Below, piece by piece: positions 1-6,161 of a DNA stretch of 10,658 nucleotides. The first letter of the stretch is position 1, and each line of letters begins with the position of its first letter. The DNA comes from Anaerolineales bacterium. Its GTDB lineage: Bacteria; Chloroflexota; Anaerolineae; Anaerolineales; E44-bin32. Made by a program: the position numbers and the translations under genes. Below the pieces are notes generated by a model, which was not told the origin of the DNA, made no database searches, and saw only the letters and a list, made by a program, of their open reading frames with translations. The stretch is from positions 19,125 through 29,782 of the forward strand of contig WVZH01000003.1 of the NCBI GenBank assembly GCA_011772595.1, given 5' to 3'.

Positions 1-1
1 A

Positions 2-481
2 TCCGAGGTCACCTACCATCTTCATCCCGTTGGATATGTACGACATACGGATGGAGGCTATCAATTGCACATTCTCGAACCCTACAGACCGGCGTTGAAG
101 CAGCTCGACCAATTCATTTACGCAATGGTTTTCTGGTGGGCGCATGAGCATGACAATCCGAAAGATCGCAACGTCATGCAGGCCGAGTTGCCATATGCGC
201 CCGGAGAGGTCGCAGGGGTATTCGCCTGTCGGGCGGAATGCAGGCCCAACCCAATCGCCCTGACCACCAGCTTCATTATCGACATCGATGAAGAAGCGGG
301 GAACGTCCAACTGGCTTGGATTGACGCTCACGACGGAACGCCTGTGCTCGATTTAAAGACCTACGTCCCGATTTCCGATCGCATCCGGGATGTTGGCGTC
401 GTGCCGTGGTTTGAAGGTTTACCAGAATGGATGGAGGATGCGGCGGTCTTCTTCGCCGAGTCAGACTTTCTTGGGGACTAG
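2..481 (+). CDS. TrmO/TsaA-like protein (tRNA m6t6A37 methyltransferase fold), 5' partial
   Basis: The reading frame is open from base 2, so the gene begins before the window; 159 residues are visible. The TTG at 65 is internal: residues coded before it (HPVGYVR, about residues 8-14) match the usual TrmO N-terminus, so it is not the start. Family marks: an aromatic segment (FIYAMVFWWAHEH), a VFACRAECRPNPIALT stretch equivalent to the SAM-binding RSP-x-RPNPIG motif (RPNP near visible residues 81-84), and DGTPVLDLKTYVP near 111-123. In known TrmO proteins this beta-barrel domain uses SAM to N6-methylate t6A37 in tRNA-Thr. Here the RSP part is replaced by RAE, and the extra C-terminal domain of E. 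coli TrmO is absent, so it is a short archaeal/VirR-like form whose substrate is uncertain. It has no visible functional link to the sugar genes. Family assignment is firm; the reaction is inferred. Confidence 0.82.
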   Translation, partial: SEVTYHLHPVGYVRHTDGGYQLHILEPYRPALKQLDQFIYAMVFWWAHEHDNPKDRNVMQAELPYAPGEVAGVFACRAECRPNPIALTTSFIIDIDEEAGNVQLAWIDAHDGTPVLDLKTYVPISDRIRDVGVVPWFEGLPEWMEDAAVFFAESDFLGD

Positions 482-550
482 TGCGTAGTCCATATTTTCA
501 GATCCCATGTGCAGGTAGGGTAGAATGACCTTGAAAGGATGGCGATATTG

Positions 551-1255
551 ATGGTCAAGTTGGAAATCATCGTAGACACGCTACAGGATGCTCTTTTTGC
601 TGAACGTGCGGGTGCTACTCAGTTGGATTTGAAAGCAGATTTTCCAAACGGTGGCGTGACCCAGTCGGCAGGGATGATCGAGCACGTTTGCAAAACGCTG
701 GGTATTCCAGTGATGGTGATGATCCGACCGCATCATCGAGCATGGATCATGAACGAGGACGACTTGGAGATCATGTACCGAGACATCCACGTCGCCCGCC
801 AATTCGGTGCTGAGCATTTCCTTCTTGGTTGCTTGAACGAAGCGGGCGAGATCCATCGTGCGGCGTATAAGAGGTTTCAGGATGCTGCCGGGGACGGCTT
901 CTTGCATTCACACCTGGTGTGGGAGAAAGCCACCAATCCGAGTGAGGCACTTCAGGCGTTGATTTCCCTTGGGGTTAAGAGTGTTCGCACAACTGGTGGA
1001 AGTGGCCTGGGAGGGAAGGTGGAGGACAATCTAGCCGCTGTTCGATCGTTTGTAGAGCGGGCGCAGGGACAGATCGAATTCTTCCTGGCGGGAGGAGTTC
1101 ACGCCGGCAACGTTGAGAAGCTTGTCCTCGAAACTGGGATCACCAACCTCCACATAGGAACCGGAGCACGCGAGCCAGCGAACCGGGAGGGTGTAGTAAC
1201 GGAGAAGAAAGTGAAGCAGATTCGGGAGGCTCTGGATCAGGTGGTGGTGAGTTGA
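551..1255 (+). CDS. cutC: CutC family protein (divergent)
   Basis: A 234-residue TIM-barrel protein of the CutC family, about the usual length. Supporting features: the N-terminus MVKLEIIVDT, then AGATQLDL, GGVTQS, the hallmark MIRP (followed by HH rather than the usual R), a DI helix, a FFLAGGVHAGNVE segment near the C-terminus, and GITNLHIGTG. The ATG at 551 is preferred over those at 539 and 548 because family members begin at this point; the GAAAGG at 533-538 lies 12 nt upstream, a little far. The canonical FHRAFD loop reads HSHLVWE and the LTSG loop reads RTTGGSG, so the presumed active or metal site differs. CutC was named for copper tolerance, but the E. coli phenotype has been traced to the MicL small RNA in that locus, so copper handling is doubtful. 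Location beside PTS and NagA genes suggests a carbohydrate role, but that is inference. Confidence 0.8.
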   Translation: MVKLEIIVDTLQDALFAERAGATQLDLKADFPNGGVTQSAGMIEHVCKTLGIPVMVMIRPHHRAWIMNEDDLEIMYRDIHVARQFGAEHFLLGCLNEAGEIHRAAYKRFQDAAGDGFLHSHLVWEKATNPSEALQALISLGVKSVRTTGGSGLGGKVEDNLAAVRSFVERAQGQIEFFLAGGVHAGNVEKLVLETGITNLHIGTGAREPANREGVVTEKKVKQIREALDQVVVS

Positions 1256-1347
1256 GTTAGGTTAATGATGAGAAGACAGGTGCACAGTATAAATTGCCAA
1301 CGAACCTGGTCGTACCTACACTTAACTCGCTCAAGATTCAGACGGGA

Positions 1348-1794
1348 TCACGAATCGTCGAGGGGGCGATTGAACAGCTCCACAAGTTCAGTCTTGTTTT
1401 TTGCCTGGCTAGCTTTGTAAAGAAAGTCCTCCTGTCCGATCTGTCTTGCCAAATTTGTAAGCGCATCGATGTGGTCTTTCTTACTGGGGCTTGAAAATGC
1501 GACGATGAGGGAAACTGGGTCATTGTCGGGATTGCCAAAATCGATGGGCGGGTCTAGTAGAAGAACCACAAAGCAAGTGTTGAGCGCCCCATCTTCAGGT
1601 CGGGCGTGTGGAATAGCGATACCTGGCGCGATCACGATGTAGGGGCCGAGTTGCTCTGTGGTTCGAATCATGGCCTCGATGTAACTTTGATCAGCGCCCC
1701 CACACTGGACTAGAAGTTCACCAGCTTCCCGAATGGCCTCCCGCCAGTCATCTGCGCGGACGCCCAGTCGGACTTGTTCTTCACGAATCATCAT
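1348..1794 (-). CDS. PTS EIIA component, ascorbate/fructose-mannitol type (UlaC-like)
   Basis: A 148-residue stand-alone EIIA domain of the fructose-mannitol/ascorbate fold. The phospho-acceptor histidine is His63 in LGPYIVIAPGIAIPHARPEDG, very like the UlaC/SgcA active-site stretch. It takes the phosphoryl group from HPr and passes it to Cys8 of the EIIB encoded at 4127-4423. Two adjacent ATG codons (1794 and 1791) could start it; no strong ribosome site precedes either. It follows the SIS-domain gene after only 9 nt, so the two are almost surely cotranscribed and may be coupled in translation. It is the last gene of the minus-strand PTS set and converges with the CutC-like gene across 92 nt in which I see no clear terminator. 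Family assignment is firm; the sugar is not determined. Confidence 0.92.
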   Translation of the reverse strand: MMIREEQVRLGVRADDWREAIREAGELLVQCGGADQSYIEAMIRTTEQLGPYIVIAPGIAIPHARPEDGALNTCFVVLLLDPPIDFGNPDNDPVSLIVAFSSPSKKDHIDALTNLARQIGQEDFLYKASQAKNKTELVELFNRPLDDS

Positions 1795-1803
1795 GTGGAA
1801 CTC

Positions 1804-2550
1804 TTAGTGTGTGCGCAGTCGTGCTCCCCCGTATCGTTTCATCAGTTCAGCGGTTCTTTCATCTCCTCCGGGCACGTTGGCGCTGATCCAGATGGGAGGT
1901 TCTACCCCCTGCTCGTGTAAACGAGTGGCGACTTCCGCTACGATCGATTGCATAATCGCACAATGGATCACAGTGGAAACGGGAGCCGCCATAGGCAGAC
2001 CCTCTCCAATCTCGATCACTGCATCGCCAACAGGGACGCAATTGTCGATGATCAGGTCGGCGAGCTCAAAAAGCCTTTTGCCGCTGGTGTGCCTCGACTT
2101 GGATTGAGAGGATTGCTTTATAGACGTGAGCGCCACGACCTTCAATCCTTTTTTCTTCGCCTCCTTGGCCGCCTCGATAACGGCCGGATTGATCCCGGAC
2201 TGTGAGGCGATCACCAAAATTTCTCCCTCTCGCAGGTCATAGTTTTCAAGGATTATTTTGGTATACCCCTCGAGTCGCTCGAGCTTCGTGCTGCGGGTAG
2301 GGTCTCCACCTCCCATTTGGGTATAGTTGTAGTCCAGGATAGCGTTGACCGGTGCCAGCCCGCCCGCGCGGTAGAAAAGATCTTCACCCACCAGGTGGCT
2401 GTGCCCTGAACCGAAAACATGAAGCACGCCCCCTTCTCGAATCGAATCGGTGATCCATTGTGAGGCCTTGTCGATTGTTTCGGATTGCGTTTGGTTGACT
2501 TCTTCAATGAGCTTACATACCTTTTGGAAGTACACCTGCGCGGCATTCAT
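1804..2550 (-). CDS. SIS-domain sugar isomerase-like protein (UPF0309 type)
   Basis: A 248-residue soluble SIS (sugar isomerase) domain protein. A helical N-terminus leads to the phosphosugar-binding loop HVFGSGHS (residues 44-51), then FYRAGGL, a second loop ASQSGINP (115-122), and a C-terminal SANVPGGDE stretch (223-231) typical of the poorly characterised UPF0309 group, related to phosphoheptose isomerase and MurNAc-6-P etherase. SIS proteins bind sugar phosphates for isomerisation, deamination or ether cleavage, or act as sensors. The start has an AAGGTG ribosome site 8 nt upstream. The gene sits 9 nt before EIIA and downstream of EIIC, from which it is separated by a strong terminator-like hairpin. 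In a PTS/NagA set it could act on the 6-phosphate product, possibly in place of the missing NagB deaminase; this is inference. Confidence 0.85.
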   Translation of the reverse strand: MNAAQVYFQKVCKLIEEVNQTQSETIDKASQWITDSIREGGVLHVFGSGHSHLVGEDLFYRAGGLAPVNAILDYNYTQMGGGDPTRSTKLERLEGYTKIILENYDLREGEILVIASQSGINPAVIEAAKEAKKKGLKVVALTSIKQSSQSKSRHTSGKRLFELADLIIDNCVPVGDAVIEIGEGLPMAAPVSTVIHCAIMQSIVAEVATRLHEQGVEPPIWISANVPGGDERTAELMKRYGGARLRTH

Positions 2551-2568
2551 CGTTTCTTCACCTTTTCT

Positions 2569-2623
2569 AAAACAGGAGAATGGCGGCCAGGGTGTTGCAA
2601 CTTCCCCTGGGCTGCCATTCTCC
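2569..2623 (-). terminator. Long terminator-like hairpin between EIIC and the SIS gene
   Basis: Arms at 2575-2592 and 2605-2623 form an 18-bp stem with one G.U pair and a single bulged G: GGAGAATGGC pairs perfectly with GCCATTCTCC, then GGCC and AGGG continue. The loop is 12 nt and contains the 8-bp palindrome GTTGCAAC. Read on the minus strand, the hairpin is followed at once by TGTTTT, so it has the form of a Rho-independent terminator. The ribosome site of the SIS gene begins about 5 nt after the T tract, leaving no room for a promoter between. SIS-EIIA expression must therefore come from readthrough, from a regulated attenuator, or from a promoter between 2624 and 2713, which I could not recognise. 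Confidence 0.75.
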
Positions 2624-2713
2624 GCGGGCTATTTCGTTTCACGCCATAACACGAAGAAGTGGTGCGCTACTACCGTTCCTAGCACTCCTCTGTGTGATGG
2701 TCATAAAGGATCC

Positions 2714-4003
2714 TCATCCGCCGAAGAGCGGCATGATAGGCGCAAGGATGGTCCTGGCGATGATGAAGAGGAAATACCAATCCGGATCCGCGAGCTGTGC
2801 CAATTCAGGCGCCGTACCGCCCATCAGAGGCGTGAATATCGCCTGTCCAACTGCCAGCAAGAGGCCGAGGATTGCGCCACCCAAGATGGCACCCCTTACG
2901 CCGCCGACCATATTCCCAAACACGCCACCTGCGCCTCCCGGGAAGAAGAGCATGATGAAGGGAGGCACGATTACGGCGAGCCCCGTGACACCGAAAATAA
3001 CCATGAGAATGAAGAAGGTTATCGTCGCCGACAGGAAGCCGATGATAACGGCCGTCGGTGCGTAATCGAACACGATTGGGCAGTCCAACGCGGGCTTGGA
3101 ATCAGGCACAATTCTCAAGGCGATACCACGGAAGGCGGGGACGATCTCAGCGATGAGCATGCGCACACCGAAGAGCAGTACGGTGATGCCCATGGCGAAT
3201 TCCAGCCCGAGCATGATCGCCGGTACGATCCCTTCCAACCCCTGACCTTCTACGCCACGAATGCCGCCAATGATGGTAGCAATCAACAACATGACGACGA
3301 TGACGAGCGCTGTACCAGCCGTGATGTCGCGGAAGAAGCTTAGCCATGGGGGCAACTCTACTTCCTCTGTGCTCTGCTCTGGCTTACCGACGAATCCGCC
3401 GAGCTTCGCAGCGAGCCAAACGTTGGAAGATGAGGTATGCCCATAGGCGAGCTCATCGTGACCTGTAAGCTTTCGCATTAATGGCTGGACATATGCGGGC
3501 TGCAAAGTCCAATAGACACCGCAAATTATGGAGCCTATCAAGACATAGCCAAGCACGGAGGCGTTGGGGGTGATCTCCACCATGGCTGCTAGTACAACAA
3601 GGGAGATCCACCACATCAAGTGACCGGTGAGATAGATGTACTTTAAAGGTGTAATTCTGGCCAGAAGAACGTTGATCAAGAATCCAAATGTCATGATCAA
3701 CGCTGCGTAGCCACCGAAATTGGCGATGAATTCATCCAATTTCGCGCCCCCAAGAGCAGCTGCTTGAAAACCGAAAGCGCCCTCGAGCATGGGAACCAAG
3801 CCGAGGAGCGCACCCACAACGATATTCGCACCCTGAGAGAGTATGAGAAAGCCCACGGCTGTCTTGAGTGTGCCCAGCACTGTGTCACTAAAAGAGGATC
3901 GTTGTGCGACGAGACCGATGAGCGCGATCAAACCGATTAGAAATGCAGGTTGACTGAAAAGGTTATCAGCAATCCATTGAGCAATAGAGCCGATGACTTC
4001 CAT
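2714..4003 (-). CDS. PTS EIIC permease, ascorbate type (UlaA/SgaT-like)
   Basis: A 429-residue polytopic membrane protein, close to the usual UlaA length, with about ten hydrophobic segments and a charged linker near residues 205-220. It forms the membrane channel through which sugar is taken up while EIIB phosphorylates it. Conserved stretches of the UlaA family are visible: YLTGHLMWW (124-132), YGHTSSS with His189, SKPALDCPIVFDYAPTAVIIGF around Asp307, and FFPGGAGGVFGN (353-364). The ATG has a near-ideal GGAGGAGG at 4011-4018, 7 nt upstream. It follows EIIB after 123 nt containing a terminator-like hairpin. Characterised UlaA takes L-ascorbate, but many family members sit in other operons. 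The absence of ulaD/E/F/G-type genes and the presence of nagA point to a different substrate here. Family assignment is very firm. Confidence 0.95.
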   Translation of the reverse strand: MEVIGSIAQWIADNLFSQPAFLIGLIALIGLVAQRSSFSDTVLGTLKTAVGFLILSQGANIVVGALLGLVPMLEGAFGFQAAALGGAKLDEFIANFGGYAALIMTFGFLINVLLARITPLKYIYLTGHLMWWISLVVLAAMVEITPNASVLGYVLIGSIICGVYWTLQPAYVQPLMRKLTGHDELAYGHTSSSNVWLAAKLGGFVGKPEQSTEEVELPPWLSFFRDITAGTALVIVVMLLIATIIGGIRGVEGQGLEGIVPAIMLGLEFAMGITVLLFGVRMLIAEIVPAFRGIALRIVPDSKPALDCPIVFDYAPTAVIIGFLSATITFFILMVIFGVTGLAVIVPPFIMLFFPGGAGGVFGNMVGGVRGAILGGAILGLLLAVGQAIFTPLMGGTAPELAQLADPDWYFLFIIARTILAPIMPLFGG

Positions 4004-4090
4004 GAGAAATCCTCCTCCTTATATCGGATTGATGGCTGAGGTGAGGTATAGCTTGTAAATTATTGAATCGATAATCTCCTCCTCTCTTCG

Positions 4091-4127
4091 AAAACAACAA
4101 TCCGCCGCTATCAACACAGCGGCGGAT
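4091..4127 (-). terminator. Terminator-like hairpin directly after EIIB
   Basis: A perfect 10-bp GC-rich stem, ATCCGCCGCT (4118-4127 on the minus strand) with AGCGGCGGAT (4100-4109), closes an 8-nt loop. On the minus strand it is followed by TGTTGTTTTC. Its first base pair includes the last base of the EIIB stop codon, so translating ribosomes would cover the 5' arm. It lies inside the apparent EIIB-EIIC transcript, and so probably acts as a leaky terminator or as a 3' stabilising structure giving more EIIB than EIIC. Confidence 0.65.
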
Positions 4128-4423
4128 CAATCCTTCTTGTAGGGAATGCCCTCCTCCTCAAAGTACTCGATAAGGGCGGCTTTGATGAGCGATTTGTCTA
4201 TGTAGTTGGATATGGGTTTTATCTTTGCTCTCCCTCCAGAAACATTGTCGACGAGAGCTGGGGAGGTAAGCACCAAGTCAACTTTAGCCCCTTTTGCTTG
4301 GGGTACGTCCATGGCCTCAACTTTGGCTTCAACTCCTAACTCTTTGAGCACGTCTTCTGTGTACATCCGTAGCACAAGGCTACTTCCCATCCCTACACCA
4401 CAGGCTGTTGCTATATGAATCAT
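4127..4423 (-). CDS. PTS EIIB component, ascorbate/lactose type (UlaB-like)
   Basis: A 98-residue stand-alone EIIB domain. The phosphorylated cysteine is Cys8 in the N-terminal loop ATACGVGMGSS, the form seen in UlaB and GatB-like subunits. It takes phosphate from His63 of the EIIA at 1348-1794 and gives it to the sugar moving through the EIIC at 2714-4003. Its length is normal for the family, and the start is set by a GAGGGA ribosome site 5 nt upstream. It is the first gene of the PTS set: 213 nt separate it from nagA, with a possible promoter and a palindrome in the gap, so it probably has its own promoter. Family assignment is firm; substrate is not shown by the sequence. Confidence 0.92.
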   Translation of the reverse strand: MIHIATACGVGMGSSLVLRMYTEDVLKELGVEAKVEAMDVPQAKGAKVDLVLTSPALVDNVSGGRAKIKPISNYIDKSLIKAALIEYFEEEGIPYKKD

Positions 4424-4470
4424 CGGATTCCCTCTGCGTTATTTGTCTTGTGATGTGATGAGCTAGGCCA

Positions 4471-4483
4471 CGAAGATTCTTCG
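4471..4483. promoter_or_regulatory. Perfect 13-bp palindrome, possible operator of the PTS genes
   Basis: CGAAGA-T-TCTTCG is a perfect inverted repeat with a 1-nt centre. It lies 47 nt before the EIIB start and would cover the transcription start predicted from the promoter proposed at 4488-4517, a common place for a repressor site. No regulator gene is in the window and no second perfect copy was seen, so an operator role is inferred. Confidence 0.4.
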
Positions 4484-4487
4484 ATCC

Positions 4488-4517
4488 ATATTACCACGTT
4501 TGACTAGGCGCAATCAA
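4488..4517 (-). promoter_or_regulatory. Candidate sigma-70 type promoter for the PTS genes
   Basis: On the minus strand TTGATT (4512-4517) and TAATAT (4488-4493) are separated by 18 nt, a fair match to -35 and -10 boxes. The predicted start near 4481 gives a leader of about 57 nt before the EIIB ATG. It lies in the 213-nt gap between nagA and EIIB. Found by eye; unproven. Confidence 0.4.
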
Positions 4518-4636
4518 TAACTATGACTTTGGATTGAGACACAGTGAAATCGCTGAAACATTGAGCGAATGAATTGAATCGTAAAACGACGCTGAGTACT
4601 TCGACGCGTTATAGAATGGCCCAGGACCGATCTTAT

Positions 4637-5812
4637 TCACAAAAGTTGATTGAAGACAATGTTGCCTTTGACTATCGTCAGATACACATTCACGTCTTCA
4701 TCGATCACTACCAAACTGGCATCTTTCCCCACTGTGATGCTCCCGAGCCGGTCGGCGAAGCCCATCGCACGGGCTGGATTTAGTGTCGACATCTGCACCG
4801 CGTGGAGCAAGGGTACATCTACTTGCTTATTTATGATTTCAACACATCGGTTGTAAGGCGTTGCGCACCCCGCGATCGTCCCATCCTTCAATCGACACTG
4901 ACCGTCTTTAACGATGACTGTGTTGCCCACCAAGTCATATTCCCCGTCTGCCATGCCCGATCCGGCAATTGCATCAGTGATCACGACGATCCGATCCTTA
5001 CCAAGACAGCGCACGAGCACCTTCATGGCGCCTGGGTGGACGTGAAAAGCGTCGGGGATGAGCTCTGCGGTCACGCGATCAGAAGCCAATACGGCGCCCA
5101 ACGCTCCGGGTTCGCGGTGGTGGAAACCCTTCATTACGTTGAAGGTGTGTGTCACGTGGGTGTATTGGGACTGTATTGCCTCGCGTGCCTCTTGATAATC
5201 GGTATTCGTGTGACCCAAAGCCAGGACAACACCAGCTTCACGAAACAGGGAACCGACTTCGTGCGCGCCTGATAATGCGGGATCCATGGTCATCTGGCGG
5301 ATCCAACCCTTGCCTGCCTCCAACATCTTTTCAGCTTCTTCGAGAGACGGATCTCGCAACCAATCAGGATTGAAGGCGCCCTTCTTTTCCTTTCTGTTGA
5401 GATAAGGTCCCTCAAGATGAATTCCCAGCGGTTCGGCTCCGTCTATGCCTCCCTCAAATGCAACAACGAAGGCCTTAATCGTTTCAAGCAGAGTTTCTTC
5501 GTCAGGCGCAGCGATCGAACAAAGAAAGCCCGTGATACCCTCACGGGCTACCCATTGAGCGAATTCGCCTAACGATTCCTCAATATTGTCTCCCGGACCG
5601 AAGTTGATCCCGATACCACCGTGGCGATGGATGTCGATAAACCCTGGTGCCAGAATTCGATCGCACAGATCCAGGCGATCTCCTTTGACACGTGGTGAAT
5701 TTTCCTTTGGGCCCGCATAATCAATCGTTCCTTCGTCTGAAACGATGACGGTCTGCTTTACATTTATTTCCAGTGGAGTAAAAACGGTAGCGTTTTCGAA
5801 AATTACTGCCAT
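4637..5812 (-). CDS. nagA: N-acetylglucosamine-6-phosphate deacetylase
   Basis: A 391-residue amidohydrolase-superfamily protein of normal NagA length. It removes acetate from N-acetylglucosamine 6-phosphate, or a close relative such as the galacto isomer, in the cytoplasm. Family marks in order: metal-site DIHRHGG (His62, His64), HLEGPYLN with Glu134 and a following KGA, GHTN with His201, THTFNVM with His222, the substrate-contact segment FHHREPGALG, IPDAFHVHPG, and TDAIAGSG with catalytic Asp280. All expected catalytic and metal residues are present. The start has AAGGA 11 nt upstream. It lies upstream of the PTS genes on the same strand, 213 nt from EIIB, and 349 nt downstream of the reductase gene. 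NagA after a PTS implies that the imported sugar is N-acetylated and 6-phosphorylated. The exact sugar is not settled, since NagA and AgaA are hard to tell apart by motif. Confidence 0.95.
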   Translation of the reverse strand: MAVIFENATVFTPLEINVKQTVIVSDEGTIDYAGPKENSPRVKGDRLDLCDRILAPGFIDIHRHGGIGINFGPGDNIEESLGEFAQWVAREGITGFLCSIAAPDEETLLETIKAFVVAFEGGIDGAEPLGIHLEGPYLNRKEKKGAFNPDWLRDPSLEEAEKMLEAGKGWIRQMTMDPALSGAHEVGSLFREAGVVLALGHTNTDYQEAREAIQSQYTHVTHTFNVMKGFHHREPGALGAVLASDRVTAELIPDAFHVHPGAMKVLVRCLGKDRIVVITDAIAGSGMADGEYDLVGNTVIVKDGQCRLKDGTIAGCATPYNRCVEIINKQVDVPLLHAVQMSTLNPARAMGFADRLGSITVGKDASLVVIDEDVNVYLTIVKGNIVFNQLL

Positions 5813-6161
5813 GGTTGGCTTTTTCCTTCTGGAGGTTTTCCTCTGAGGAGCGTTGGATTATTCTAACTGATGGTTTTAGTATTCCGATTGTGCATCGAAC
5901 AAAGATCTCTGACAAACTGCTGGACCTGAAATCAGAATTGCTCCCACATTCAGACCGGTTGACGAGATCATGTTCGAAGAATCACAGCGACAAATTGTGC
6001 GCCAGCTATGGGTTTCCCATTGAGCAAGGCGTACCGTGGAAGATGTGTTCACCAAGCCGAATTGTATCGAGAACCGACACTCCACCTGCACTGGGGTTAT
6101 GTGAACCTTTCTTACGTAGTTCCGCATTTCAGGATTCCATAGAATGATGGCTGTCCGTTTA
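5813..6161. other. 349-nt gap between nagA and the reductase gene
   Basis: No supported gene. Short ORFs on both strands (5815-6147 plus, 5876-6127 minus) lack recognisable motifs or good ribosome sites. The gap should hold the end of the GH94-GH1-reductase transcript and the nagA promoter. On the minus strand TTGTCA (5910-5915) precedes CACAAT by 17 nt, and a lone TAGAAT lies at 5860-5865; both are weak promoter candidates. A small ATGGG/CCCAT stem lies near 6008-6020. I saw no hairpin with a T tract after the reductase stop. Confidence 0.4.

Noticed and set aside
1254..1328. GAGTTA and TAACTC near the convergent junction as a bidirectional terminator.
   Set aside because: The arms are short, about 60 nt apart, and lack a T tract; no stable hairpin is evident.
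2450..3343. A 297-codon plus-strand open frame opposite the SIS start and EIIC.
   Set aside because: It runs antisense to firm genes, its protein is a low-complexity run of D, E, R and H typical of the reverse of a membrane-protein gene, and it has no family motif.
2645..5985. CGAAGA/TCTTCG hexamers in several intergenic gaps as a shared regulator half-site.
   Set aside because: The same hexamer occurs many times inside coding regions, so it is not enriched; only the perfect palindrome at 4471-4483 was kept.
5876..6127. An 83-codon minus-strand frame, first considered as a regulator remnant because of an ILISGPAV stretch.
   Set aside because: A single short stretch is not enough, no DNA-binding motif is visible, and no ribosome site precedes it.
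5815..6147. A 110-codon plus-strand frame in the nagA-reductase gap.
   Set aside because: It has no recognisable motif, its start lies within the nagA leader, and composition gives no sign of coding.
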